Of a DNA stretch of 64,000 nucleotides, positions 1 through 9,668 are shown piece by piece. The notes below the pieces were generated by a model. That model saw only the letters and a program-made list of their open reading frames with translations, was not told the origin of the DNA and did not search any database. This stretch comes from JAKZVK01 sp965248255. GTDB taxonomy: Bacteria > Acidobacteriota > Terriglobia > Bryobacterales > UBA6623. Position 1 is the stretch's first letter; each line of letters starts with the position of its first letter. The stretch lies in the NCBI GenBank assembly GCA_965248255.1, contig CBDFIW010000003.1, positions 1,612,001 through 1,676,000 of the forward strand, written 5' to 3'. Made by a program: the position numbers and the translations under genes.

Positions 1-1
1 G

Positions 2-103
2 CTGGTGTTCGACCCCGACCAGGAAATCTTTCCTCACGACGAAGAGGCCAATACGTATCTGGGCCGCGAGTATCGCAAAGGCTTCGAAGTTCCACGCGTT
101 TGA
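2..103 (+). CDS. Gfo/Idh/MocA-type oxidoreductase, C-terminal tail only (partial)
   Basis: The first 33 codons of the window read as an open frame ending in TGA. The last residues, REYRKGFEVPRV, preceded by an acidic FDPDQEIFPHDEEAN stretch, match the usual C-terminus of secreted Gfo/Idh/MocA NAD(P)-dependent dehydrogenases of Acidobacteria and Planctomycetes. The catalytic and Rossmann domains lie upstream of the window, so substrate and full length cannot be judged. The family call rests on the tail motif alone. Confidence 0.55.
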   Translation: MVFDPDQEIFPHDEEANTYLGREYRKGFEVPRV

Positions 104-169
104 TGCCGCCCCGCCCGGTAGGGGAGGCCCTGGCGTCCATCCGCCCTGAGCCATTCAGCTCCGGCGGCG

Positions 170-337
170 CAGCTAGCTACTTTCCGGCGCAAAAGGGTGG
201 GAGCCGCGCCCTTGGGGACAGTCAGCCAATTTCGCGCACGAGGGATGTCGGTAAGCGGTTGCTTCCAGGGGCGCGCGAAAAATGGTGACAGTCCCGAGGG
301 GAAGCGCATCGCTTTTTGTGCCGGAAAGCAGCTAGCG
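170..337. repeat. Nested inverted repeat (REP/MITE-like) in the gap before the first full gene
   Basis: The 283-base gap at 104-386 holds two nested imperfect inverted repeats. The outer arms are 170-194 and 313-337 (about 22 of 25 bases complementary, core GCCGGAAAG). The inner arms, near 213-237 and 271-297, share GGGACAGTC and TTTCGCGC on opposite strands. There is no convincing ORF between the arms. The layout suggests a small non-autonomous repeat of the REP or MITE kind. No transposase is nearby, so mobility is only inferred. Confidence 0.5.
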
Positions 338-386
338 AGGGGCCGGCGATCTGATACTATTCCTAGGCCACGCGAGAGGAGGCGGG

Positions 387-1613
387 ATGAGCGTGAGAGT
401 GTTTGTGTGTGTAGCGGCCTGGTTTCTAGCCGCGCCGGCGCTGCCGGCACAGGAGTCTTCCTTCCACGAAGAGACGTTCCACGGACGTCACGCCTATGTG
501 CTCGAGAATGCCCAGATGCGCGTGAGCGCGCTGCGTGGAGCCGGGCATCTGGCGGAGATCCGGCTGAAGTCGAGCGATCCGAAGGCGAGCATCAATCCGA
601 TGCGGGTGCCGCACTTCCCCACCATCGAGCCCTGGGAGTACGATGGCGCCAAGCACGACAAGATCTACGGCGGAGGCACGCCGCGCATCTTGCAGGCCGG
701 CTACATGGGCCATCTGCTGAACTTCCCGACCTTCGGCGGCCCGTCCGCAAGCGAAGCGCGCGCCGGCCTGGGCAATCACGGGGAGGCGCTCGGTGTCGAG
801 TGGAAGCAAGACTCAGCGGCGGCAAGCGCCGACGGCGTGCGTCTGGTCTACTCGGCCCACCTCCCGAAGACGCAGTACAACGTCGGGCGCACGCTCGATC
901 TGCCGTCTGACGAAACGGTGCTTTATATCGAGGAGTGGGCCGAGAATCTGCTGGCCTTCGACCGGCCGGCGCACTGGGTGCAGCACGCGACCTTCGGTCC
1001 GCCGTTCGTGGAGCCCGGCAAGAACGTGCTCGACATGTCGGCGACCAAGGGCGAAGTGCGGTCGAGCAATCGGGAGTCGTGGACGCTTTCGCCAGGGCCT
1101 GTCCAGTGGCCGACGGGAACTTCGCATAACGGAAAGAAGGTCAGCCTGCGGGAGATGCAGACCCGACCGAACGCAGGCCTCTATTACGCCGTGCTGATGG
1201 ACCCTAAACGCGAGCGCAGCTTCTTCACGATGTTCCACAAAGACCACCACGTTCTGATCGGGTATCTGTGGTACACGAAAGACTTCCCGTGGATGGGCGA
1301 TTGGCAGGAGAACAAGAGCAATTCCGGGCTGCCATGGAACCGGCAGGTCGTGGCGCGAGGCATGGAGTTCGGGACCACGCCGTTCGGCGGGCCGATGGAG
1401 CAGGTGGTGCGGCGCGGGAGCCTGTACGGCGTGCCGGTGTATCGTTGGATCGGCGGGCGGGAGCGCGTCACCGTGCGGTACGTGGCGTTCCTAAGCGAGA
1501 TCCCCGCGGGGTACCGCGGTGTCGAGAACGTCGAAGTCAAGGCCGGTCAGATCGTGATCGCCGAGCGCGAGACAGGCGGCATGATCAGTCTCAAAAGCGC
1601 GAGGAAGTGGTAG
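387..1613 (+). CDS. Secreted galactose-mutarotase-fold-like protein (aldose epimerase superfamily, tentative)
   Basis: The protein has 408 residues. A GAGAGGAGG ribosome site sits just upstream of the ATG. Residues 1-21 form a signal peptide ending ALPA-QE, so the protein is exported. The body is rich in Trp, His and Gly with no membrane segment. Its style (HWVQHATFGPPF near the middle, a WYTKDFPWMGDW stretch near 290-310) resembles the exported mutarotase-fold conserved hypotheticals of Solibacter-type genomes, which often sit beside sugar dehydrogenases. The oxidoreductase tail directly upstream fits a carbohydrate-related locus. The fold is a resemblance only, and no catalytic residue was assigned. 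Confidence 0.5.
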   Translation: MSVRVFVCVAAWFLAAPALPAQESSFHEETFHGRHAYVLENAQMRVSALRGAGHLAEIRLKSSDPKASINPMRVPHFPTIEPWEYDGAKHDKIYGGGTPRILQAGYMGHLLNFPTFGGPSASEARAGLGNHGEALGVEWKQDSAAASADGVRLVYSAHLPKTQYNVGRTLDLPSDETVLYIEEWAENLLAFDRPAHWVQHATFGPPFVEPGKNVLDMSATKGEVRSSNRESWTLSPGPVQWPTGTSHNGKKVSLREMQTRPNAGLYYAVLMDPKRERSFFTMFHKDHHVLIGYLWYTKDFPWMGDWQENKSNSGLPWNRQVVARGMEFGTTPFGGPMEQVVRRGSLYGVPVYRWIGGRERVTVRYVAFLSEIPAGYRGVENVEVKAGQIVIAERETGGMISLKSARKW

Positions 1614-1631
1614 GAGAGGGGATCGAGAGAC

Positions 1632-2504
1632 ATGCCGCCGTTCGACCGGTCGGCTAAGGCCACGACGCGTCGTGGGCTGCTTGGCCCGATCATCTTGGCC
1701 GCGGTTGTCTGCTCGGCCATCTTGCCCTCGACCACGCCGCTCGTAGCACAAGACGCAAAGCTCATCGTCACCGTATTCGATGAGAAGACCGGCGAGTCGC
1801 TTAAGGACCTCCAGGACCGAAACTTCCAGATCATCGACGACAAGACACGGCTGACGATCACCAGCGTGGCCTATAAGGAGGAGCTGGTGGATATCATGCT
1901 GCTCATCGACACGAGCCTGGTCGGTGAGATGGTCCGGCCCCTGGCGGCGGCCTTCGTCGAACAGAAGGGTGACGAGGAGCAGATGGCCATCGTCTCGTAT
2001 CACAACTCGGCGGACCTGATTCAAGATTTCACGTCGAGCCGCAACCTGCTCTACTCCGCGTTCGACCAAGTGCGATACGGCAATAACCCTCGTGTGCTCG
2101 ACGCCCTGTATGCCGTGATTGACGGTGGATTTCAGTACAGCACGGCGCGGCGCGTGATCGTGCTGTTGTCGGCCGGCGTCGAGGGCCGCAGCCGGGTGAG
2201 CGAGGCCGAGATTATTCAGTTGGCTCGGCAGAAGCGTGTGTCCGTGTATCCCGTATACGTGATGGGGGTCGAGCGGGAGATGTTCCGGCGTCTCGCCGGG
2301 GGGACCGGAGGGGCCTACTTCGGGGCCAAGAAGCTAAAGCTCAAGCCGGATGAGTTGAGCCGGCGGGTTTACTCGGTGGTGCGCGGCTACTACGAGATCG
2401 GCGTGCGTGGCGTGTATGCCCTAGGTGACCGCATCAAGGTGGAAGTGGTGGGCTTGCCAAAGTCGAAGCGGAAGATTCGGGCGACGAGTCTGGCCCGGGA
2501 GTAG
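1632..2504 (+). CDS. VWFA-related acidobacterial exported protein
   Basis: This 290-residue protein starts 18 bases after the previous stop, so co-transcription is likely. It has a basic N-terminus, a hydrophobic segment at about 18-40 and a probable signal cleavage near VAQD. Residues 42-75 form a small beta domain (KLIVTVFDEKTGESLKDLQDRNF) typical of the acidobacterial VWFA family. The von Willebrand A-like domain runs from about residue 83 to 250. The metal site is degenerate: the position of DxSxS reads DTSLV, so the second serine is missing. This suggests a structural or binding role rather than a fully metal-dependent one. The partner is unknown. Confidence 0.75.
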   Translation: MPPFDRSAKATTRRGLLGPIILAAVVCSAILPSTTPLVAQDAKLIVTVFDEKTGESLKDLQDRNFQIIDDKTRLTITSVAYKEELVDIMLLIDTSLVGEMVRPLAAAFVEQKGDEEQMAIVSYHNSADLIQDFTSSRNLLYSAFDQVRYGNNPRVLDALYAVIDGGFQYSTARRVIVLLSAGVEGRSRVSEAEIIQLARQKRVSVYPVYVMGVEREMFRRLAGGTGGAYFGAKKLKLKPDELSRRVYSVVRGYYEIGVRGVYALGDRIKVEVVGLPKSKRKIRATSLARE

Positions 2505-2519
2505 CAGGGCATAAAAGGA

Positions 2520-2546
2520 CCGGCTGGAAATAGACGGGCCAGCCGG
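2520..2546. terminator. Hairpin between convergent genes
   Basis: A perfect 8-base stem, CCGGCTGG/CCAGCCGG, at 2520-2527 and 2539-2546 lies between the VWA gene (plus) and the coiled-coil gene (minus). No long T-run follows on either strand. It is therefore a candidate bidirectional terminator or stabilising hairpin rather than a textbook intrinsic terminator. Confidence 0.4.
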
Positions 2547-2602
2547 CGTTGTGAGGCGCGGGCCTGCCGGATCCAAGTGAGGCGCCGCGTTCCCGGAGAC
2601 GC

Positions 2603-3520
2603 TCAATCCGACCCGCTGGCCTGGGTCCCGCCGCGAGGCTTTTGGACCTTGGGGGTGGCCAGGTAGCCGACGATCCGATCTTTGTCGATCTGGTTGACGA
2701 CGAGCTCGTACGGGATGCGCGAACCGATCACGTAAAACTGAACCGGTTCCAGTAGGGTTTTGTTCTTCTTCTCGATCCTTTTGTCGTCAGCCCAGAGATA
2801 GACGTTGTACTTGTTCCTCTTGTGGTCCGCTTTCCGCAGCCGGATGCTGACCGGGCCTACGCGCGAGGCGTTCTTCGATTTTCGAATGTCGAACTCGAAG
2901 TAGTTCCGCTCGCCCAGCTCGCGGAGGGCGTTCAGCTCAGTGCCGTTGGTGGCGATCAGACCGCTCTGGACGCCGAGATCGCCCCTTACCGAGCTGAGAT
3001 CGTCGATCGTCTTCTTGAGCTCTGCCTGGGTCTTGTTGATCTCTTCCTCAACCGTATCGACGCGGCCTGTAACGTTTTCGAATTTACTTCCCGTGGTCTG
3101 CTGGAGGTTTTCGATCTTGCCGCCGACCTCGGACATCGCCGCCTGCTGCTGGGCTTTGGTCTGCTCAAGCTCTTTGGAAAGCTTCTGCGTCTGGCCGATT
3201 ACATTTTTCTCGACCTGTGTGGCTTTGGCGGCGAGCTGCTTCTCGGTGGAGTCGACCAACCCCTTGAACCCCTCGACGCTCCTGTTGATGTCGCGAGAGG
3301 TACGGGTCACTGTGCCTTCAAGCTGTGATAGCTTCTCCTCGTGGGCCTGCACCATCTCGAACTTCGGCTGTATCTCGGCTCGAACGTCCTGCAGCTCGAG
3401 ATAGAGATAGAGCGTCGAGCCGACCAGGCAAGCCACCACTACGAGCACGGCAATCATGATAGGGGCAGCGTTCGACCGTTCGGCCGTCTGCTCGTCAGAA
3501 TCGAATGGGTTTTGCGACAT
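2603..3520 (-). CDS. Single-pass membrane protein with long coiled coil
   Basis: The protein has 305 residues. A short polar N-terminus (1-19) precedes one transmembrane helix at about 20-42, then a long coiled coil at about 45-190 rich in Lys, Glu and Gln. The C-terminal globular part is beta-rich (about 200-290) and contains a run of basic residues. No catalytic motif is visible. The topology, with a short cytoplasmic tail and a coiled coil outside or in the periplasm, suggests a tether or scaffold. It is convergent with the VWA gene and divergent from the glycosyltransferase gene. It is not a family I recognise by name. Confidence 0.6.
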   Translation of the reverse strand: MSQNPFDSDEQTAERSNAAPIMIAVLVVVACLVGSTLYLYLELQDVRAEIQPKFEMVQAHEEKLSQLEGTVTRTSRDINRSVEGFKGLVDSTEKQLAAKATQVEKNVIGQTQKLSKELEQTKAQQQAAMSEVGGKIENLQQTTGSKFENVTGRVDTVEEEINKTQAELKKTIDDLSSVRGDLGVQSGLIATNGTELNALRELGERNYFEFDIRKSKNASRVGPVSIRLRKADHKRNKYNVYLWADDKRIEKKNKTLLEPVQFYVIGSRIPYELVVNQIDKDRIVGYLATPKVQKPRGGTQASGSD

Positions 3521-3788
3521 AGCGTTTCCTCTTACGGGTAATCCCCTTCCAGAGATTCGGTGCGCCAGGACAGCCCTCAGCGCCCGGAAACAGCCGGGAG
3601 GTCTGTACTAAATTATTCTAGCATCCAGGTGTTGACAGAGCTATCCCAAAAGACGGAGATCCGGCCCCTTTTGGTTACAAGATTCTGCGGCGGGCTGGCC
3701 CTGGTGCTCCCGAGGGCCGGCCGAGGCAACCGGGGCAGTCCACGCAAAGGGCTGCCTGCATGGCAGTTTGTTATGATCGGCTGTCGTC

Positions 3789-4733
3789 ATGCCGGAGGCC
3801 CCCCGCATCTCGGTCGTGATCCCGGTCTGCAACGAGCAGGAGACGGTCGCTGATCTCTGTGCCTCGCTCGATCAAGTGATCAGCGAGCCCCATGAGGTGA
3901 TTTTCATCGACGATGGCAGCAGTGATGATACGTGGGCTCGGCTGCGTGAGATCCATCGGCCGGGCTGGGTGAGGCTCCTTCGCTTCCGGAAGAACTTCGG
4001 CAAAACCGCCGCCCTCATGGCGGGTTTCGCAGCCAGCCGTGGAGAGATCGTCTTCACGCTGGACGGCGACCTCCAGGATGATCCGGCTGAGATTCCTCGG
4101 TTCCTATCGAAGCTGGATGAGGGTTATGACCTAGTCGTCGGATGGAAGAAGATCCGCCGCGACCCGATCACGAAGGTGGCCGCGTCCCGACTGTTCAACT
4201 ACGTGGTACACCGGGCGACCGGCGTCGCTCTGCATGACATCAACTGCGGTTTCAAGGCTTATCGCGGCGACGTGGCCCGATCGATGCGGCTGCAGGGCGA
4301 CATGCACCGCTTTGTTCCCGTGCTGGTTGCGGCAGAAGGGGGGCGCGTTACGGAGATCGAGGTGATCCACCATCCGCGCAGGCATGGGAAGTCGAAATAC
4401 GGACTCAGTCGCCTGTTCAAAGGCTTTCTGGACCTGGTGACCGTTCTGCTCGTGACGCGCTTCCACGGGCGGCCCGCGCATGCGTTTGGTGCGGCCGGTG
4501 TGGTCTGCTTAGTGTTGAGTGTTGTTTTAACCGGGGCGGATCTGCGGCTTGCGGCGGTCGGCCCTAGTACCTTGTCCCACGTTGCAAGCGCCTACCTACG
4601 TTTCTTGGCCCTTCTTCTGGGAGTTGCCGCAGTCGTGCTCCCCGCGGCGGGCTGGCTCGGGGATCTGCTGCTATCGGCGGGCCCCGAGGGACGCCGGGGC
4701 GCGTCGTACCGGGTCGAGGAGCAGCTTGATTAA
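3789..4733 (+). CDS. Family 2 glycosyltransferase, DPM1/ArnC-like, membrane anchored
   Basis: The protein has 314 residues. A GT-A domain covers about 1-225 and carries FIDDGSSDDTW (nucleotide-sugar binding), DGDLQDDP (metal and acceptor motif, DxD type) and the HHPRRHGKSKYG loop typical of polyprenyl-phosphate glycosyltransferases. Two hydrophobic helices near the C-terminus (about 238-255 and 270-292) anchor it in the membrane. Such enzymes move a sugar from a nucleotide donor to a polyprenyl phosphate on the inner face of the membrane. The next gene starts inside this stop codon, which points to a coupled pair in lipid-linked sugar or envelope assembly. Confidence 0.85.
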   Translation: MPEAPRISVVIPVCNEQETVADLCASLDQVISEPHEVIFIDDGSSDDTWARLREIHRPGWVRLLRFRKNFGKTAALMAGFAASRGEIVFTLDGDLQDDPAEIPRFLSKLDEGYDLVVGWKKIRRDPITKVAASRLFNYVVHRATGVALHDINCGFKAYRGDVARSMRLQGDMHRFVPVLVAAEGGRVTEIEVIHHPRRHGKSKYGLSRLFKGFLDLVTVLLVTRFHGRPAHAFGAAGVVCLVLSVVLTGADLRLAAVGPSTLSHVASAYLRFLALLLGVAAVVLPAAGWLGDLLLSAGPEGRRGASYRVEEQLD

Positions 4734-5637
4734 GCCCTTCTTCCGCATTGCCAAGATCGCGGTGCCCTTGGTGGTGGCCTTCTTCATCGGGCGGGTCATC
4801 TACGAGAACTGGCAGCAGGTCCAAGAGGAGCAATGGACGCTGGACGCCCTCTTCCTGCTGGGCTCGTTCCTCTGCACGGGGTTCTGGTTCTTGATCCGGC
4901 CGTGGACCTGGGGAATCATTCTGGCGCGCTTTGGCCATCCTCTCTCCTATCGGCAGTCGTTCCTGATCGTCCGGCAGGCCGAGCTGAGCCGTTACGTTCC
5001 GGGCGCGATCTGGCAGTACGTGAGCAGGGCGTATCTTGCCGGCCAGCAAGGAGTCCCCGCCGCGGCGGCGCTCGCCGCCACTCTCGTTGACACAGTAATT
5101 CTTCTGATGGCGTCGATTCTGCCGGCGATGTGGTTCTTGGAGGAGATGCTTCCGGTGCTGGGGGGCCACCAGCGCGTCCTGGTTTTCGCCATCCCAGCGG
5201 TGGCCTGCGTCGCGGTACACCCGAGGGTGCTCAACCTTTGGGCGGGCTTTCTGTCGCACAAGCTGAAGCAACCGTACACGGAGCTCAAGATCCGCTGGGT
5301 CGCGATGGCTGGGATTTGGGCCGTCTATCTTCTGACCTGGGTCGTCCTCGGTTTTGGCGTTGCGCTGTTCGTGCGGGCCGTGCTCGTGATTCCGCTCGAT
5401 TGGCTCCCACGCCTGGCGAGCCACTACGCGCTGGGCTGGTTCGTGGGTATGATCTCCGTCATTGCGCCGGCCGGCATGGGCGTTCGTGACGGAACTTTCG
5501 GACTGCTGACCTCGCAGCTCATGCCGATCGGGACGGCGATGACGGTGGCCGTTGGCGTCCGGCTGTGGCTGACTCTGACCGAGTTGTTCTGGACACTGGG
5601 TGGGCGTTGGGTTCTTCGAGAGCGCGGGGCGGAGTAG
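4726..5637 (+). CDS. Lysylphosphatidylglycerol synthase TM-region / UPF0104-like multi-pass membrane protein
   Basis: The chosen start is TTG at 4726, four bases after GAGGAG and overlapping the stop of the glycosyltransferase gene. The upstream ATG at 4549 would overlap that gene by 185 bases. The protein has 303 residues with about seven to eight hydrophobic helices. The signature APAGMGVRDG near residue 250 matches the PGGxGVRE-type motif of the LPG_synthase_TM family. Members without the synthetase domain often accompany lipid-linked glycosyltransferases. A role in lipid or sugar transfer across the membrane is inferred from the coupling. Confidence 0.75.
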   Translation: MIKPFFRIAKIAVPLVVAFFIGRVIYENWQQVQEEQWTLDALFLLGSFLCTGFWFLIRPWTWGIILARFGHPLSYRQSFLIVRQAELSRYVPGAIWQYVSRAYLAGQQGVPAAAALAATLVDTVILLMASILPAMWFLEEMLPVLGGHQRVLVFAIPAVACVAVHPRVLNLWAGFLSHKLKQPYTELKIRWVAMAGIWAVYLLTWVVLGFGVALFVRAVLVIPLDWLPRLASHYALGWFVGMISVIAPAGMGVRDGTFGLLTSQLMPIGTAMTVAVGVRLWLTLTELFWTLGGRWVLRERGAE

Positions 5638-6226
5638 CGTCGAGTGTCGATCGGGCTGTGAGGCGAATCCTTTGGGGGGCGAATGGTCTACCTTTCGGCG
5701 TTGAGAGGCTAATGGCATCGCTCCAGGTGATCTAGGGTATACGACGGGCTTCGCGCGCACGAGAACGATTGTCTGAGCGACAAACCCTAAACGACCCTCT
5801 TACGAGGGTGGAATGAATCCGGGCGGGGCGGAAGTTTGCGCCGTCGGTTTCCCGTCAAGTTGTGCTGGCGACGCAGTCCGCTGCCGCCGTCTCGCTTGCG
5901 ATGCGTTTCGATGGTAGCCGGGCCGCTCCTCCAGCTCCACTTCCTCGGCTAAGCCCGAGACACCCCCGTCTTCGGCCGCTGACAGCGGTCCCGCATGTAT
6001 CACGATAGTACCAAGCCAGGACTTCCACTCCGAACCAGTTCCCCAGCAATTGTCGAGGGCTCTGTCCGAGATTCTAAGGCCGGCCCGGGGTCTCTCTACG
6101 TCTTCAGTCATAGCCCGAAAGTATGGGCCGTGGTAGGGCAATGGAGGATTGACCGGGCAAGAAGATATTGGTAGTTCTGATATTAACGTTCGGCCGCACT
6201 GTGTGAACAGCCGATATGGAACTGCA
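5638..6226. other. Gap with no supported gene
   Basis: About 590 bases separate the membrane gene from the peptidase gene. A 113-codon minus-strand frame (5800-6141) and shorter nested frames exist, but they lack a ribosome site and any recognisable family. The composition looks like eroded coding or repeat DNA. I see no RNA gene or clear promoter. Confidence 0.4.
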
Positions 6227-8679
6227 ATGAAGCCCTTCTTGCGATTAGCGCAGATACTCGTCTTGATCTCTTTGAACTCGGCTGCTTCGGCTCAGGTCTC
6301 TTGGGACGCGGACGAGTTAACCCAGTTGATCACCGTCCAGAACAGCCAAATCCACCGGCGGATCGACTCCCGCACAGGCGTCGGCGTCGGTACTCTTGCT
6401 CCGAATGACCCACTGAGAACCATGGTGCGGCAGAGGGCCGAGTATCTCAAGAAGCTCATCGAGGCCGACCCGGGCCGGGCCCTGACGCTGCGTCTTTCTG
6501 ACGACGTGAGGCGGCGGCTCCTCGCACAGTCTTCTGATCTGAAGGACACGGTCGAGGAGTTTGGTAGTTGGAACGGTCCTGCCGAAGTCTTGATTGAGGA
6601 TCGCTTCGACCTGGGCACAAGTCGGACTCTGGTGCGGGTCCGGGATCAGAGCGGGGAACTGGACGTCTTTTTTGAGCGTGCAGTTCCGGATCTCGTATGC
6701 GGCCAGCACGTGGACGTCCAAGGGATGCGGATAGGAGACGTGATCGCAGCAACCGCCGCAACCGCTGGTGAGATGCGGGCGCATGAGAAGGGGGCGCAGG
6801 GGGGTTGTGAAAGCACGATCGGGACTCACAACATCGTCGTCGTGCTTATCCAGTTCCCAGGCGACCCGCTCCCCGGTTTCGTCACTCAGGACTGGGTCCA
6901 GGACCGCATGTTCTCGACGGTGGAGCGTTCGCTGCACGGGTTCTGGGCGGAGAATTCCTCGGGCCTAGCCGGGACAGTGGGTGACATGGATGACGTTTAT
7001 GGCCCTATCGAGATCGCAGCGACCTGCAGCCCCACTGCGATCCGCAACGCGGCCGTTGCCGCGGTCGATGGGAATGTGGACTTCAGCAACTACACGCGGC
7101 TGTTCATCATCTTCCCCGAGTCGGCTTGTGGTTTCCTGGGTTTAGGTTCAGTCGGCTGCTCATCTGTGAGCACTGCTGCGGGGGCTCATCCTGCCCGATG
7201 GGCATCGCTTGGATGACCATCGACTCGAACAACGACAACCGATCGTACTTGGCAGCGTTTGGGAGCCACGAAGGTGGCCATAACTACCGCCTTCAACACG
7301 CCAGTTCGTTTGAGTACGGGAATCAGCCTCTGGGGGATCTTACCGAGTCTGGGGTCCACTGTGAGTACGGGGACGTCTTCTCGACGATGGGTGTGTTGTA
7401 CGGGAGCAACCCCATCACGGGTCACTACAGCGCACAGCACAAGGTCCAACTGGGTTGGCTGGCCCTCGGTTCGGGATACGAGCAAGTGGATTCCGCGGGG
7501 ACTTTCCTGCTACAACCGGCTGAAACATCATCCGGACTGCGTGGGCTGCGCATCCTACGAGATCCGGGCAGCGATCTTTGGCTGTGGTTGGAGTATCGCC
7601 AACCTCTTGGCGATTACGATCCGCGCGTCTTCCTCTTTAGCAGCTCAGCCTTCTCGGGCGCCCTTGCCCACTATCAGTACCTCGGCCTTCCTGGGGGGCC
7701 GTTCTTGGGCGATGGCAGAACGCGCTTGCTGGACTTCCAACCTGGTTTCCCGACTGCTATACCCGACAATCAGTGCGTGGGGTCCATCGGCAGCGACGAC
7801 ATGCAAGAGGTCACGCTCCTGCCCGGCGTGCTGTGGAACGATCCCGATCCAAACAGCGAGCTGTCGCTGCTAGTCAACAGCGCAGATTCGAACGGCCTTA
7901 GCGTCACGGTCAGCTACGGCGGCATACCGATTAACGAGCCACCGTCGGCCGACTCGGTGACGCCGTCGAGCGGCAGCGGCCCGGGAGGCGTGTTTAGCTA
8001 CACAATTTCGGATCCCAACGGCTTCGAGGACATTCGGTGGTACTACGTGAGATTCAACGTGGACTTGGCGCAAGCCAACTCGTGTTACGTTTGGTACTCG
8101 CCGTTCGCCGACCAGCTGTATCTCCGAGACGACGCCGGCGGCAGTTGGCTGGGGCCCCTGACTCCCGGCTCGCCGGGCACGTTGGAGAACTTCCGCTGCA
8201 GCTTGAACGCCGGGAACTCCTCGACGGTCAAGGCGGGCGCGAGCGTGACGCTCAACCTCGACCTGCAGTTCCACCAAAACGGCCCCAAGACGACTTGGCT
8301 GCGCGGCACCGACACTGCCCTCCAGAGCAGCGGCTGGGTTCCCATCGGTACCTGGACCGCGACCGGAAACCCCAACCAGCCCCCCACAGCCGACTCGGTG
8401 ACGCCGTCGAGCCGCAGCGGTTCCGGAACGCTGTTTAGCTACAGCCTACCGGGTAGCGCTGAGAACTGGCGGGGTGGCCCGTCAGGACATCTGCTTGGCC
8501 GTGGCCCGGAAGCTCGGGAAGTACGAGGGGGCTGTGTGGACGTAGATGTCTCCCAGCGCCGGATGTGCGGCTCGGCTACACACGCAGGTACGGCGCCAGT
8601 ACCGCGAAGTTGTGCTCGATTTCAGCGACAGCTTCAGGCGAGTAGGTGTAGCCGCCGCGGCGCGAGACCGTGGTCTTGA
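6227..8679 (+). pseudogene. Metzincin-type (M11 gametolysin-like) secreted peptidase, frameshifted, damaged 3' end
   Basis: The start ATG 6227 gives a signal peptide (MKPFLRLAQILVL through AASAQ). The first frame ends at 7216 and the second is open at 7126-8679. The zinc site HEGGHNYRLQH, in the second frame near 7267-7300, fits HExxHxxxxxH of metzincins. Continuity is restored if one G is added to the G5 run at 7180-7184, giving a Gly-Gly-Ser-Ser stretch before CPMGIAW. Two repeats beginning PPSADSVTPSS or PPTADSVTPSS (from about 7935 and 8375) form C-terminal modules. The second breaks off near 8450 and the rest reads as out-of-frame sequence. The frameshift may be real or a homopolymer sequencing error. 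Confidence 0.65.
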
Positions 8680-9668
8680 ACACTCCCCGTTTCTTCAGTA
8701 GGTAGTACTTTACGCCGGGACATGCCGTTCGAGGTTCGTCAGCAGCAGCGGCTTGCTGAAAACCTCTCGCACTTGGTCCCGCTTGTCCGCGAGGTGCAAC
8801 TCCCACATGTGAGCGAACCCGCAGATTGTGGTGGCCTCGCCGCTGACGACCTACCAGAAGCTGAGCGTGACGTTTGAGGCGACGGCGAGCGGGGTGACGG
8901 GCGTGGTGCAATCGGACGACGTGCAGATCTCGCCACTATGACATAGCGCCACCGACCGTGGCGGGACCGGCGGAGGTGGTGAAGCGTCATGGGGCTCGGC
9001 GGAGATTGGCTGGCTGCCAGGCCACCGCACCGACACTGCTCCAAGATGTCACTCAGCACTCAGAGACAGGACCTGCGCCGCTTTGTCCTCACTCTCTTGC
9101 TGTCTTTTTGCCGTCTTCGCTCTTCGCAGACCCGACTCGCTACTCAACCGTCAGTTTTGGGCTGAGGCGGTTTTCTTTCGCGACCAGCTCGTGCACGGGT
9201 CGATCGCGACGTTGACGGAAAGTTATGCCGGCTACCTCCACCTAATCTGTCGTGGGGCCGGGCCTCTTTCGCAACGGGCTGCGCATTCTGGGCTTGAACG
9301 AAAACGGGGCTTGGCACGGCCTGGGCGTGGACCGCGCGGTCAACCTCGGGCAGGCTGGCGACACGCCCGTCGTCAGTCGCTGGTGCCCCTAGCGGCGGGA
9401 CGGTTCCTCGCAGACCCTCCCGGACACCCGAGCCCATCCAGAGAAGTGCCCGAAAGTCGCTAGTGCGACTCCTATTCTCGGGCTCAAGAGCTTCCCTATT
9501 GCGGGGCACCTTTAGCAAGAACACTTGTACGCGCCAGATGATCCGATAAGGGTCCAGGAGACCTCTTGCGAAGGGGTCTTCGCACGCCGAAAAGACTCGC
9601 GGGCCTGGTCCTGTCGGCAACATGGCTCGATCAAACGACTCGTCGTGAACGTGTTCTCCACCCGCTAC
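8680..9668. other. Eroded zone between peptidase remnant and ubiX
   Basis: About 1 kb has no intact gene. It contains scattered coding scraps. A minus-strand tail at about 8579-8710 reads as a short basic protein end (KTTVSRRGGYTYSPEAVAEI) of unknown family, overlapping the end of the peptidase frame. A plus-strand scrap at 9261-9392 is listed separately. Several frames of 60-160 codons are present but mutually inconsistent. I read the zone as decayed coding DNA. Confidence 0.45.
9261..9392 (+). pseudogene. Fragment of a VCBS/FG-GAP-type repeat protein
   Basis: In one frame the segment reads GLFRNGLRILGLNENGAWHG followed by a VDRAVNLGQAGDTPVVSRW stretch, then a stop. The order 'LxLNxNGAWxG..V....NLGQAGDTPV' is the core of an extracellular repeat found at the C-termini of secreted proteins. 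No start or flanking repeats remain. It may be a leftover of the neighbouring secreted peptidase or of a separate gene. Confidence 0.5.

Noticed and set aside
4564..5760. Minus-strand frame of 398 codons opposite the membrane protein gene
   Set aside because: Composition (Arg, Pro, Gln, His) is that of a shadow frame; the plus strand has transmembrane helices and a family motif.
5800..6141. Possible 113-residue minus-strand gene
   Set aside because: No ribosome site, no family, and only a weak start near a possible MTEDVERP; kept as gap.
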